Below, piece after piece: positions 1 to 6,101 of a DNA stretch of 9,310 bases. The stretch's first letter is position 1. Each line of letters opens with the position of its first letter. Source of the DNA: Desulfotignum sp. GTDB taxonomy: Bacteria > Desulfobacterota > Desulfobacteria > Desulfobacterales > Desulfobacteraceae. Location: contig JAIPDY010000121.1 in NCBI GenBank assembly GCA_021737445.1, forward strand, positions 1 through 9,310, in the 5' to 3' direction. The position numbers and the translations under genes are program-made. Under the pieces are notes generated by a model. That model was not told the DNA's origin. It saw nothing but the letters and a program-made list of their open reading frames with translations, and did not search any database.

Positions 1-377
1 TCGGTATACCCGCACAGGCAGACATCGGTGATCACGGCAAGGTCTGGCACCGCCTCTTTGACACTGGCCACGGTCTTTTGAACAATGCCGTCTTTTGCAT
101 AGGACCGGGTGGCCAAAGGATCTTTTTTATCTGGTATGCCGAACAGGATGATAGCTGGAATACCGGCCTCTTTTGCCTGTTTCGCCATATCCACGATATA
201 GTCGCCTGACAGCTGAAAATGTCCCGGCATGGAATCGATGGGTTTTTTTACAGCCTTGCCTTCCACGGCAAACAGCGGCAGGATCAGATCATCCCGGGAA
301 AGGGTGGTTTCCCGGATCATCCGTCTGAAATTGGGATTGGCCCGCATCCGCCGGCCCCTGTAATCGGGAAACAGCAT
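1..377 (-). CDS. hemB: Porphobilinogen synthase (5-aminolevulinate dehydratase), 3' part beyond window
   Basis: HemB condenses two 5-aminolevulinate molecules to porphobilinogen, the first common tetrapyrrole step, in the cytoplasm. Only the N-terminal 125 codons are in the window; the family is usually about 320-330 residues. The fragment opens with MLFPDYRGRRMR, followed by RRMIRETTLSRDDLILPLF (about 18-36), the typical HemB N-terminus in which the arm leads into the barrel. The fragment ends in TDVCLCGYT (117-125), the start of the metal-binding loop. Cys120 and Cys122 are present where Mg-type enzymes have Ala and Asp, so a zinc-dependent enzyme is predicted. The ATG lies 1 nt after the ahbC stop, and an AAGGAG Shine-Dalgarno inside the end of ahbC supports this start. 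It is evidently in one operon with ahbC and the ClpX-like gene. The identification is based on clear family motifs. Confidence 0.95.
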   Translation of the reverse strand, partial: MLFPDYRGRRMRANPNFRRMIRETTLSRDDLILPLFAVEGKAVKKPIDSMPGHFQLSGDYIVDMAKQAKEAGIPAIILFGIPDKKDPLATRSYAKDGIVQKTVASVKEAVPDLAVITDVCLCGYT

Positions 378-378
378 C

Positions 379-1566
379 TTATTTCTCCTTTTTGATTTCG
401 TCGTCTGTCAGGTAACATGCCGGATCCGAATCCCAGGGATCACTGGCAACCGATTCAGCCCTGGCCCTGAAATTGCCGGCACAGATATCCAGCCATCTGC
501 ACTGTGCACACCTGCCTTTGACATGCTTCTTTTTTTCTTTTAATTTCATTAAAAATTCATTGGATTCATCAGTCCATATTTTGGAAAATGGCCGGTCTTT
601 GATGTTACCCAGCGATTTTTCCCGCCAGAACTGGTCCGGATACACCTCTCCGTCCCAGGAGATACACCCTATGCCCCGGCCTGAATTGTTGCCTTCGTTC
701 ATTTCCAGAAGCGCCATCACTTCAGCGGCTCTTTCCGGGTTTTCCTCCAGCAGCCGCTGGTAGATGTAAGGCCCGTCTGCATGGTTGTCCACGGTGAGAA
801 TCTCCTTGGGCTTGTTTCTGTCATGGAGATCTTTTGTCCTTGCCATGATCAGGTCCAGAACCTTTCTTGTCTCTTCATGGCTCAGGTCCTCTTTGGCAAT
901 CTCAGATCCCCTGCCCGAATACACCAGGTGGTAAAAACAGGCCCGGGGGATATTTTTTTGTTCCAGCAGATCAAAAATACCGGGAATGTCCTGGACATTG
1001 CGTTTGTTGATGGTGAACCGCAACCCCACCTTAATGCCGGCAGCCTGGCAGTTTTCAATGGCATCCATGGCACGTCTGAAAGAGCCTTTGACCCCTCTGA
1101 ACCGGTCATGGGTCTGTTCCAGCCCGTCCAGGCTGATGCCAACATAGGAAAGTCCGATCTCTTTAAGCATTCTGGCTTTTTCCCGGGTGATCAACGTGCC
1201 GTTGGTGGAGATGACCGCCCGCATCCCTTTGGATACCGCATACCGGGCATATTCCATCAGCCTTGGGTGCACCAGGGGTTCGCCGCCGGAAAACAGCAGC
1301 ACAGGCACCCCGAAATCCGCCAGGTCGTCCATCATGGCCAGGGCCTGTTCATGGGTGAGTTCATTGTCATAAGAGATATCTTCAGACCGGGCATAGCAGT
1401 GCACACATTTTAAATTGCACCGCTGGGTCATGTTCCATACCACCACCGGTTTCTTGTCTTTGGAAAACTGGAGCAGGTGGGAGGGAAGCTGTCCTGAATG
1501 CCGTGAATAGCGCAGGGTATCTGATGGTTCAACCGTGGCGCAATACAGTTTTGAAATTCCAATCAT
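379..1566 (-). CDS. ahbC: Radical SAM/SPASM protein, 12,18-didecarboxysiroheme deacetylase (AhbC)
   Basis: AhbC removes the acetate side chains of 12,18-didecarboxysirohaem as methyl-generating radicals to give Fe-coproporphyrin III, in the sirohaem-dependent haem route of sulfate reducers and methanogens. The 395-residue protein has the radical SAM motif CNLKCVHC (Cys50, Cys54, Cys57), GGEP at 94-97 for SAM binding, and a C-terminal SPASM-like region with Cys301, Cys353, Cys356, Cys362 and Cys384 for an auxiliary Fe-S cluster. The N-terminus MIGISKLYC...PSHLLQFSKDKKP matches my memory of the AhbC family rather than PqqE or generic SPASM maturases. The neighbouring hemB supports a tetrapyrrole role. 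Its ATG overlaps the stop of the ClpX-like gene by 4 nt (ATGA), implying translational coupling. NirJ (haem d1 synthesis) is the closest alternative, but no other nir gene is present. Assignment of family is firm; the exact reaction is inferred from family and context. Confidence 0.9.
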   Translation of the reverse strand: MIGISKLYCATVEPSDTLRYSRHSGQLPSHLLQFSKDKKPVVVWNMTQRCNLKCVHCYARSEDISYDNELTHEQALAMMDDLADFGVPVLLFSGGEPLVHPRLMEYARYAVSKGMRAVISTNGTLITREKARMLKEIGLSYVGISLDGLEQTHDRFRGVKGSFRRAMDAIENCQAAGIKVGLRFTINKRNVQDIPGIFDLLEQKNIPRACFYHLVYSGRGSEIAKEDLSHEETRKVLDLIMARTKDLHDRNKPKEILTVDNHADGPYIYQRLLEENPERAAEVMALLEMNEGNNSGRGIGCISWDGEVYPDQFWREKSLGNIKDRPFSKIWTDESNEFLMKLKEKKKHVKGRCAQCRWLDICAGNFRARAESVASDPWDSDPACYLTDDEIKKEK

Positions 1567-3308
1567 TTGATCTCTTTCCTGATAAGGTCGTTAAGAAAGG
1601 CTTCACTGTCCATCAGATCTGTCTTTGACAGGAAAAATCGATTGTTTCCTGTCTTTTCTTTGATCAGGTTCAGCCCGTCATAATATGAGTGGTAAAATTT
1701 GGATAAAATATCTTCAGAAGACACCCCATGGTCAATGAACTGAACCATGAGAAAATCGATGGCATCCTCGTCAAAAATAATATTTAAACCAGCACTTTTT
1801 GATATTTCCAGTTCGATCTCCTTGACCGCGTCATGACATTTTTTTATCTGTTTTATGGCATCATCGATTTCCATGACATGGGTGCAGAAATACCGGGCCG
1901 CCAGATCACACCGGGTCTGGGACAGGGTCAGACCGTAAGTTGCGGACAGCGATTTGGCGTTCTCTTTGATATGGCAGGTAATATATTCAATCTCTTTTTG
2001 TCTGACCTTCTTGTGGCGGGCCTGCCAGTCATGGACCGGCTGGTCAGCCAATAGGTCCTCCAGCATGGCTGCCGGATCAGAAATCACCTTCCGGGTTACC
2101 ACAAAATGGGTTATATCCCGGGACGGCAGCGTTTCTTCAAAGGGGAGCAGGGCATCTTCCACCACCGATACCAGGCCTCTGGCGCCGGTATTTTCCTTGA
2201 ATGCCTGATGGGCCAGAAGTTTTAACGCCTCATCTTCAAAGGCAATGTCAATGCCGTAAGCGGCAAAATCCAGGCGCTTGCTCAAAATAACCGGATTGTT
2301 GGGCATTTTAAGGATGGTATACAGATCGGTTTCTTCCAGGGGATCCAGTATGCACCGCACAGGTACCCGGCCGATGAACTCAGATTCAAATCCAAATTTC
2401 ACCAGATCATCAGCCCGGGTTTGTTTGAGCAGGTCCATATCACTGCCGGCGCGGTTGAGCTGAGAATTGAACCCGATGGCCTGGGAGGTGAGGCGCTGTC
2501 TGACCAGGTCGGTCAATCCGGTAAAAGCCCCGCTTAAAATAAACAGAATATTGGCGGTGTTAACCCGGCGGGCAGATCGTTTTCCGGTCCGTTGAAATAT
2601 TTCCAATTCCTGCATCATGGACACCGGATCATGGGGCACTTTCAGGTCCACCTCGGTTTCCTCCATGGGTTTGAGCAGGGCCCGCTGCACCCCGGTCCTG
2701 GATACCTGGGCCCCGATCACATTGGGGCTGGCAGCAATTTTATCGATCTCATCCACATACACGATACCACATTCAGCCAGTTCAATATCATCATCTGCCT
2801 CTTTAACCAGATCCCGGATCAGGTCTTCCACATCCCCTCCCACATATCCGGTTTCTGAAAATTTGGTGGCATCGGCCTTGACAAAGGGCACACCGATTTT
2901 TTGGGCAATGAGTTTAATCAGATAAGTTTTTCCGATGCCGGTGGGACCCAGCATCAGGATGTTGGCTTTGATGTTGCCGGTGATTTTATTGCCTTTGTCC
3001 TCGCGGGTTTCTTCATGGCGGATCCGGTTGAAGTGGGTGCAGATCTTGGTGGCCAGCACAGATTTGGCTTTGTTTTGTCTCACCACATACTGATCCAGGT
3101 AGGCGATGAGTTCAGCCGGTTTGATTGTGAAATTGATCAGCCCCTTTTTGCCTTTTCCGGGTGGTTTTCCAGATACAGCATCTTTTTGGGGTTGAACCAG
3201 AGGGGATATAATCCGGACGTTTCCGCCGAATTTTTTATTTAAAAATTCCCCCAGCTCTTTTTCAATTTTTTTTGGGTCCTGGGCATAAATTGTCTTGGCA
3301 GTTTTCAT
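1563..3308 (-). CDS. ClpX-like AAA+ unfoldase without zinc domain, with a long C-terminal extension
   Basis: This 581-residue protein has a ClpX/HslU-type AAA+ core. Visible motifs are the ClpX-like entry segment AYLDQYVVRQNKAK (69-82), Walker A GPTGIGKT (121-128), pore loop GYVGGD (154-159), Walker B VYVDEID (183-189), an IGF tripeptide (278-280) like the ClpP-docking loop, the arginine finger in EFIGR (Arg314) and sensor-2 GAR (375-377). It is therefore predicted to be an active ATP-driven unfoldase, possibly docking with ClpP. The N-terminal four-Cys zinc domain of ClpX is absent; residues 1-60 are short and Lys-rich. The RKH substrate loop is replaced by a longer segment (about 217-250). 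Residues 411-581 are an extension absent from ordinary ClpX (about 420 residues), with a Cys/His-rich stretch (445-492) and a lid-like repeat (507-576). An in-frame TAA three codons upstream fixes the ORF boundary. No Shine-Dalgarno is visible. Coupling to ahbC suggests a haem-pathway role, which is inference. Confidence 0.85.
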   Translation of the reverse strand: MKTAKTIYAQDPKKIEKELGEFLNKKFGGNVRIISPLVQPQKDAVSGKPPGKGKKGLINFTIKPAELIAYLDQYVVRQNKAKSVLATKICTHFNRIRHEETREDKGNKITGNIKANILMLGPTGIGKTYLIKLIAQKIGVPFVKADATKFSETGYVGGDVEDLIRDLVKEADDDIELAECGIVYVDEIDKIAASPNVIGAQVSRTGVQRALLKPMEETEVDLKVPHDPVSMMQELEIFQRTGKRSARRVNTANILFILSGAFTGLTDLVRQRLTSQAIGFNSQLNRAGSDMDLLKQTRADDLVKFGFESEFIGRVPVRCILDPLEETDLYTILKMPNNPVILSKRLDFAAYGIDIAFEDEALKLLAHQAFKENTGARGLVSVVEDALLPFEETLPSRDITHFVVTRKVISDPAAMLEDLLADQPVHDWQARHKKVRQKEIEYITCHIKENAKSLSATYGLTLSQTRCDLAARYFCTHVMEIDDAIKQIKKCHDAVKEIELEISKSAGLNIIFDEDAIDFLMVQFIDHGVSSEDILSKFYHSYYDGLNLIKEKTGNNRFFLSKTDLMDSEAFLNDLIRKEIK

Positions 3309-3316
3309 AATTGTTT

Positions 3317-3344
3317 AATATAAGCAGGCTCCGGTAAAATTCAA
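3317..3344 (-). promoter_or_regulatory. Candidate sigma-70 promoter of the ClpX-like-ahbC-hemB operon
   Basis: On the minus strand a TTGAAT box (3344-3339) is followed after 16 nt by TATATT (3322-3317), 4/6 and 5/6 matches to the -35 and -10 consensus. It lies downstream of the tRNA terminator and directly before the ClpX-like gene. The -10 ends only 8 nt before the ATG, so transcription would begin at or next to the start codon. No other good promoter is apparent in the 77-bp spacer. Prediction by eye only. Confidence 0.5.
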
Positions 3345-3360
3345 GACAGGCAGTGTCCTG
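3342..3360. repeat. Imperfect dyad overlapping the -35 box, possible operator
   Basis: On the plus strand the arms CAAGACA and TGTCCTG flank a 5-nt centre; six of seven positions pair and the seventh would be a G-T pair. The dyad covers the upstream edge of the predicted -35 box of the ClpX-like gene, where a repressor or activator could sit. I do not recognise the motif as that of a named regulator, and short imperfect dyads also occur by chance. Confidence 0.3.
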
Positions 3361-3385
3361 GGGTGAGGAGTTTTCCTTCAAAATT

Positions 3386-3416
3386 AAAAAAGCCATGAAC
3401 AATGCTGTCCATGGCT
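3386..3416 (-). terminator. Rho-independent terminator after tRNA-Leu
   Basis: On the minus strand AGCCATGGAC (3416-3407) pairs with GTTCATGGCT (3400-3391) across a 6-nt loop. This gives a 10-bp stem with one G-U pair, followed by a run of T. It begins 9 nt after the CCA end of the tRNA and should end the gap-tpiA-secG-tRNA transcript, separating it from the ClpX-like operon. Confidence 0.9.
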
Positions 3417-3425
3417 GTATTTTTA

Positions 3426-3510
3426 TGGTGCCGAAGGGGAGACTTGAACTCCCACGGGTCGCCCCACACGCCCCTCAAGCGTGCGTGTCTACCTATTCCA
3501 CCACTTCGGC
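3426..3510 (-). tRNA. tRNA-Leu (anticodon GAG)
   Basis: The 85-nt class II tRNA begins GCCGAAG and ends CTTCGGC-A-CCA, with the CCA encoded. The anticodon stem CACGC/GCGTG encloses the loop TTGAGGG, placing the anticodon GAG at 3476-3474; it reads CUC and CUU leucine codons. The variable arm forms a short GGG/CCC stem, and the T stem GGGAG/CTCCC encloses TTCAAGT. The D region contains GGTAGAC, as in leucine tRNAs. It lies 21 nt after secG with no intervening promoter that I can see, so it is probably processed from the secG transcript. Confidence 0.96.
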
Positions 3511-3531
3511 GCGCACATTGATCAAAAATTG

Positions 3532-3819
3532 TTATTCAGCTGTCTGCTCGACCGGGGCCGGGTTGGATGTGATGACGCTTGTATCTGACTTATGACCACT
3601 GAAATATGCCAGTGTCAGTGAGGTCACCATGAACACAATGGCAACTCCGGTTGTGAGTTTTGTCAAAAGGGTGGCCGGGCCGGACGCCCCGAACAGGGTC
3701 TGACTGCCGCCGCCGCCGATGGATACGCCCATTTCCGCTCCCTTGCCGCTCTGAAGAAGTACGATCAGAATCAGCAGGATGCAGACGGTCACATGTATTG
3801 CAGTAATAAGTGTTGTCAT
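3532..3819 (-). CDS. secG: Preprotein translocase subunit SecG
   Basis: SecG is the small accessory membrane subunit of the SecYEG channel and assists SecA-driven export. This 95-residue protein has two hydrophobic segments (about 5-23 and 52-73) separated by the conserved cytoplasmic loop: LLQSGKGAEMG (21-31) and a Gly-rich SIGGGGSQTLFG (33-44). A short polar tail follows. The length is normal for the family. Its ATG overlaps the tpiA stop by 4 nt (ATGA) and no good Shine-Dalgarno is visible, so translation probably depends on coupling to tpiA. tpiA-secG and secG-tRNA-Leu are both familiar bacterial arrangements, which supports the call. Confidence 0.95.
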   Translation of the reverse strand: MTTLITAIHVTVCILLILIVLLQSGKGAEMGVSIGGGGSQTLFGASGPATLLTKLTTGVAIVFMVTSLTLAYFSGHKSDTSVITSNPAPVEQTAE

Positions 3820-4580
3820 AATTGGGTGTCAAATTTTATAATTTTGGTGAACGTGTGTACATCAAGACTTGCCCCGCCTACCAGGGCCCCGTCAACATCA
3901 GTGATGCGCATCAGCTCGTTTATGTTTTCCGGTTTGACCGATCCGCCATACAGTATGCGTATGGTTTTGGCCAGGTCCAAAGAAAACTGTTTTTCCAGCA
4001 GGGAGCGCAGGTACTGGTGTGCCTCTTCCACCTGAGCGGCATCAGCACTTTTTCCCGTGCCGATGGCCCAGACAGGCTCATAAGCCAGAACCAGGTCCTT
4101 TATTTCATCCGGACCCAAGCCTTGTAACCCATCTGATACCTGCTTGTCAAGGGTTAAAAAGGTTTTTCCCTGCTCCCGGAGGGACTCGGTCTCTCCGATG
4201 CACAGAATCGGTTTGAGTCCGCCTGTAACCGCTGCCTTTATTTTTTTGCAGATCATTTCATCGGTTTCAAAAAAATAGTGCCGCCTTTCAGAGTGGCCGA
4301 TAATGACATATTCTGCACCGGCTGTGGAGAGCATGTCAGCAGATATTTCACCGGTAAATGCCCCCTCGGGTTCAAAATAAAGGTTCTGTGCCCCCAGGTG
4401 CACCCGGGTGTTTTTTACTGCCTCAGCCACCAGGGGCAGGGTGACAAAGGCCGGAGCGATCATGATTTCCACATTCTGAATCTCCCGGCAGGCATCTGCC
4501 AGCCGGGTTGCCGTTTCAACAGCCTCGGGAACGGTTTTGAACATTTTCCAGTTGCCTGCGATCAAGGGCATGCGTTTCAT
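3816..4580 (-). CDS. tpiA: Triosephosphate isomerase
   Basis: TpiA interconverts dihydroxyacetone phosphate and glyceraldehyde 3-phosphate as a soluble TIM-barrel dimer, in glycolysis and gluconeogenesis. The 254-residue protein is full length. Catalytic residues are visible: Asn10 and Lys12 in AGNWKM, His96 in IIGHSERR, and Glu168 in AYEPVWAIGTGK. The phosphate-gripping YGGSVKPEN lies at 211-219. The start at 4580 is preceded by a purine-rich GGGGGAAG sequence. It lies 21 nt after gap and overlaps secG by 4 nt, so the three genes very probably form one transcript. Nothing is unusual in the protein. Confidence 0.97.
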   Translation of the reverse strand: MKRMPLIAGNWKMFKTVPEAVETATRLADACREIQNVEIMIAPAFVTLPLVAEAVKNTRVHLGAQNLYFEPEGAFTGEISADMLSTAGAEYVIIGHSERRHYFFETDEMICKKIKAAVTGGLKPILCIGETESLREQGKTFLTLDKQVSDGLQGLGPDEIKDLVLAYEPVWAIGTGKSADAAQVEEAHQYLRSLLEKQFSLDLAKTIRILYGGSVKPENINELMRITDVDGALVGGASLDVHTFTKIIKFDTQL

Positions 4581-4601
4581 GGAAGCTTCCCCCCTTTTTG
4601 T

Positions 4602-5609
4602 TTACACAGATTTTCCGATCATCAGTGCCAGATCGATCATCCGGTGTGAATACCCGGCCTCGTTGTCATACCAGGCATAGATTTTCACCATGCTGCCGTT
4701 TATTACATCCGTACACCCGGCATCCACAATGGAAGACAGGGGATTTGAATTATAATCAATGGACACCAGGGGCAGGTCGCTGTACCCCATGATACCCTTC
4801 AGGCTCTGGCCGGCTGCTGTTTCAAGGGCATTGTTCACTGTTTCTATGGTCAGATCTTTTTTTTGTGTGAGCACCACCAGGTCCACCATGGATACATTGG
4901 GAGTGGGCACCCGCACGGACATGCCGTTAAGTTTTCCTTTGAGTTCAGGCAGCACAAGCGCCACAGCCTTGGCTGCCCCTGTGGTGGTGGGAATCATGGA
5001 CAGGCCGGCTGCCCTGGCCCGGCGCAGGTCCTTGTGGGGGAAGTCCAGAAGCTTCTGATCCCCGGTATAGGCATGGATGGTGGTCATCATACCGGACACA
5101 AATCCGAAATTTTCCAGAATAACCTTGGCCACCGGTGCCAGGCAGTTGGTGGTGCAGGAGGCATTGGAGATGATATGGTGGGAACCAGGGTCATACATAT
5201 CATTGTTGACACCCATCACAATGGTGATGTCAGGGTCGCTGGCAGGGGCGGATATCAACACTTTTTTTGCCCCGGCTTCCAGGTGTTTGGATGCACCGCT
5301 CCTGTCTCTGAAAATCCCTGTACATTCCATGACAATATCCACACCCATGTCTCCCCAGGGAATCTGGGCCGGATCTTTGGATGCCGTGACCTTAACCTGC
5401 CTGCCGCCCACTTCAATGCTGTCGGCAAGTGCAGTCACCGGTTTGCCCAGCTGTCCATGAACCGAATCATACTGGAGCAGGTGGGCAGCGGTGCGGGTGT
5501 CAGTGAGATCGTTGATAGCCACAACCTCAAGTTCGGGTTGCGTCATTGCCGCCCGGAAAACCAGCCGGCCGATGCGGCCAAAACCATTGATGCCGATTTT
5601 TATGCCCAT
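4602..5609 (-). CDS. gap: Type I glyceraldehyde-3-phosphate dehydrogenase
   Basis: GAPDH reversibly oxidises and phosphorylates glyceraldehyde 3-phosphate to 1,3-bisphosphoglycerate with NAD(P). The 335-residue protein begins MGIKIGINGFGRIGR, the Rossmann nucleotide-binding start. It has the active-site SNASCTTNC with Cys152, the catalytic His179 in TTIHAYTGDQ, and the C-terminal WYDNEAGYSHR. AINDLTD at 31-37 carries an acidic residue after the second strand, which favours NAD over NADP. The frame stays open 22 codons further upstream to an ATG at 5675. I prefer 5609 because it has an AGGAG Shine-Dalgarno at 7-nt spacing and matches the family N-terminus, while the upstream residues (MHSLNIYC...) resemble no GAPDH. 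It is followed by tpiA after 21 nt; pgk, often between them, is missing here. Confidence 0.97.
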   Translation of the reverse strand: MGIKIGINGFGRIGRLVFRAAMTQPELEVVAINDLTDTRTAAHLLQYDSVHGQLGKPVTALADSIEVGGRQVKVTASKDPAQIPWGDMGVDIVMECTGIFRDRSGASKHLEAGAKKVLISAPASDPDITIVMGVNNDMYDPGSHHIISNASCTTNCLAPVAKVILENFGFVSGMMTTIHAYTGDQKLLDFPHKDLRRARAAGLSMIPTTTGAAKAVALVLPELKGKLNGMSVRVPTPNVSMVDLVVLTQKKDLTIETVNNALETAAGQSLKGIMGYSDLPLVSIDYNSNPLSSIVDAGCTDVINGSMVKIYAWYDNEAGYSHRMIDLALMIGKSV

Positions 5610-5616
5610 GGTGTTT

Positions 5617-5621
5617 CTCCT
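5617..5621 (-). promoter_or_regulatory. Shine-Dalgarno of gap that fixes its start
   Basis: AGGAG on the minus strand stands 7 nt before the ATG at 5609 and decides that start over the longer in-frame ATG at 5675. A small inverted repeat, CTAAT/ATTAG with a 7-nt loop (5620-5636), overlaps its first two bases. It could weakly mask the site, but a five-pair AT-rich stem is marginal. Confidence 0.7.
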
Positions 5622-5656
5622 AATCCAAAAAATTAGTTCAAAAATTTGATTGCAGT

Positions 5657-5680
5657 AAATATTGAGACTGTGCAATATTT
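5657..5680. repeat. 24-bp perfect dyad upstream of gap, possible operator
   Basis: Arms AAATATTG and CAATATTT are perfect inverted repeats separated by 8 nt, in the 78-bp spacer between the EIIA(Man) stop and gap. On the transcribed strand no T-run follows the second arm, so it is not a convincing terminator for the upstream operon. Its position about 50 bp before the gap start suits a regulator site. I see no strong promoter consensus in the spacer and cannot name a regulator with this motif. Confidence 0.4.
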
Positions 5681-5687
5681 TTTGCGA

Positions 5688-6101
5688 TCAACTCCGTCCG
5701 TTTCCTTTGAGTATGCCGCTGGCAAGGGAGATGCTTTTTTTGCCATGATCCACAAGCGCAGCGGTCAATTTATTCATATCCATCTTTTTCCGGGCGGCAA
5801 CCGCCTTCAAGAGAATGGGAAGATTGACTCCGGTAATAACTTCCACAGTGCCTTCATCCAGAAAGGAATAGCTCAAATTGGAGGGGGTGCCGCCGAACAT
5901 GTCCGTGAGAATGATGACCCCGTTGTCGGACATGACCTTGGAAATTCCCTGTTTTATTCTTTTCCTCAAGTGTTCAGGATTCTGCTGTATGTCAATGGAG
6001 ACAGCCATCAGACATTCCTGTTCGCTGCCTAAAATAAATTCCACTGTTTCAATCAGGGTTGATCCAAAATTTGCATGGGCCACTACAAGTATTCCAATCA
6101 T
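5688..6101 (-). CDS. PTS EIIA component, mannose family
   Basis: The 137-residue protein resembles the EIIA domain of mannose-family phosphotransferase systems, which takes phosphate from HPr on a histidine. It begins MIGILVVAHANFG, with the expected phosphorylated residue at His9. LTDMFGGTPSN (65-75) contains Asp67, the conserved partner of the histidine. No EIIB, EIIC or EIID gene is adjacent, so a regulatory role rather than sugar uptake is likely. This stand-alone EIIA is a known neighbour of rapZ in deltaproteobacteria. Its ATG overlaps the rapZ stop by 4 nt (ATGA), implying coupled translation. It is the last gene of the rpoN cluster before the gap spacer. Confidence 0.9.
   Translation of the reverse strand: MIGILVVAHANFGSTLIETVEFILGSEQECLMAVSIDIQQNPEHLRKRIKQGISKVMSDNGVIILTDMFGGTPSNLSYSFLDEGTVEVITGVNLPILLKAVAARKKMDMNKLTAALVDHGKKSISLASGILKGNGRS

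Noticed and set aside
781..1413. Plus-strand open frame of 210 codons antisense to ahbC
   Set aside because: It is fully covered by a well-supported radical SAM gene, with no family-like motifs of its own.
379..1566. NirJ or PqqE/SPASM peptide maturase
   Set aside because: There are no nir genes and no precursor peptide gene nearby; the N-terminal signature and hemB linkage favour AhbC.
1563..3308. Calling the AAA+ gene clpX or hslU
   Set aside because: It lacks the ClpX zinc domain and RKH loop, it has a 170-residue extension, and IGF plus GAR context fits ClpX better than HslU; no gene symbol is justified.
3590..3832. Minus-strand 80-codon frame overlapping secG
   Set aside because: It is a frame-shifted reading of secG; the SecG frame shows two membrane segments and the conserved loop.
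4863..5636. Plus-strand open frame of 257 codons antisense to gap
   Set aside because: It lies opposite a certain GAPDH gene, has a Gly/His-rich composition typical of reading the complement, and no recognisable domain.
5610..5675. Longer gap start at an ATG 22 codons upstream
   Set aside because: The extra residues are unlike any GAPDH, and the AGGAG site with correct spacing belongs to the ATG at 5609.
5657..5680. Terminator of the rpoN operon
   Set aside because: The stem is all AT except one GC pair and no T-run follows on the minus strand; a run of T exists only on the plus strand, where there is no gene to terminate.
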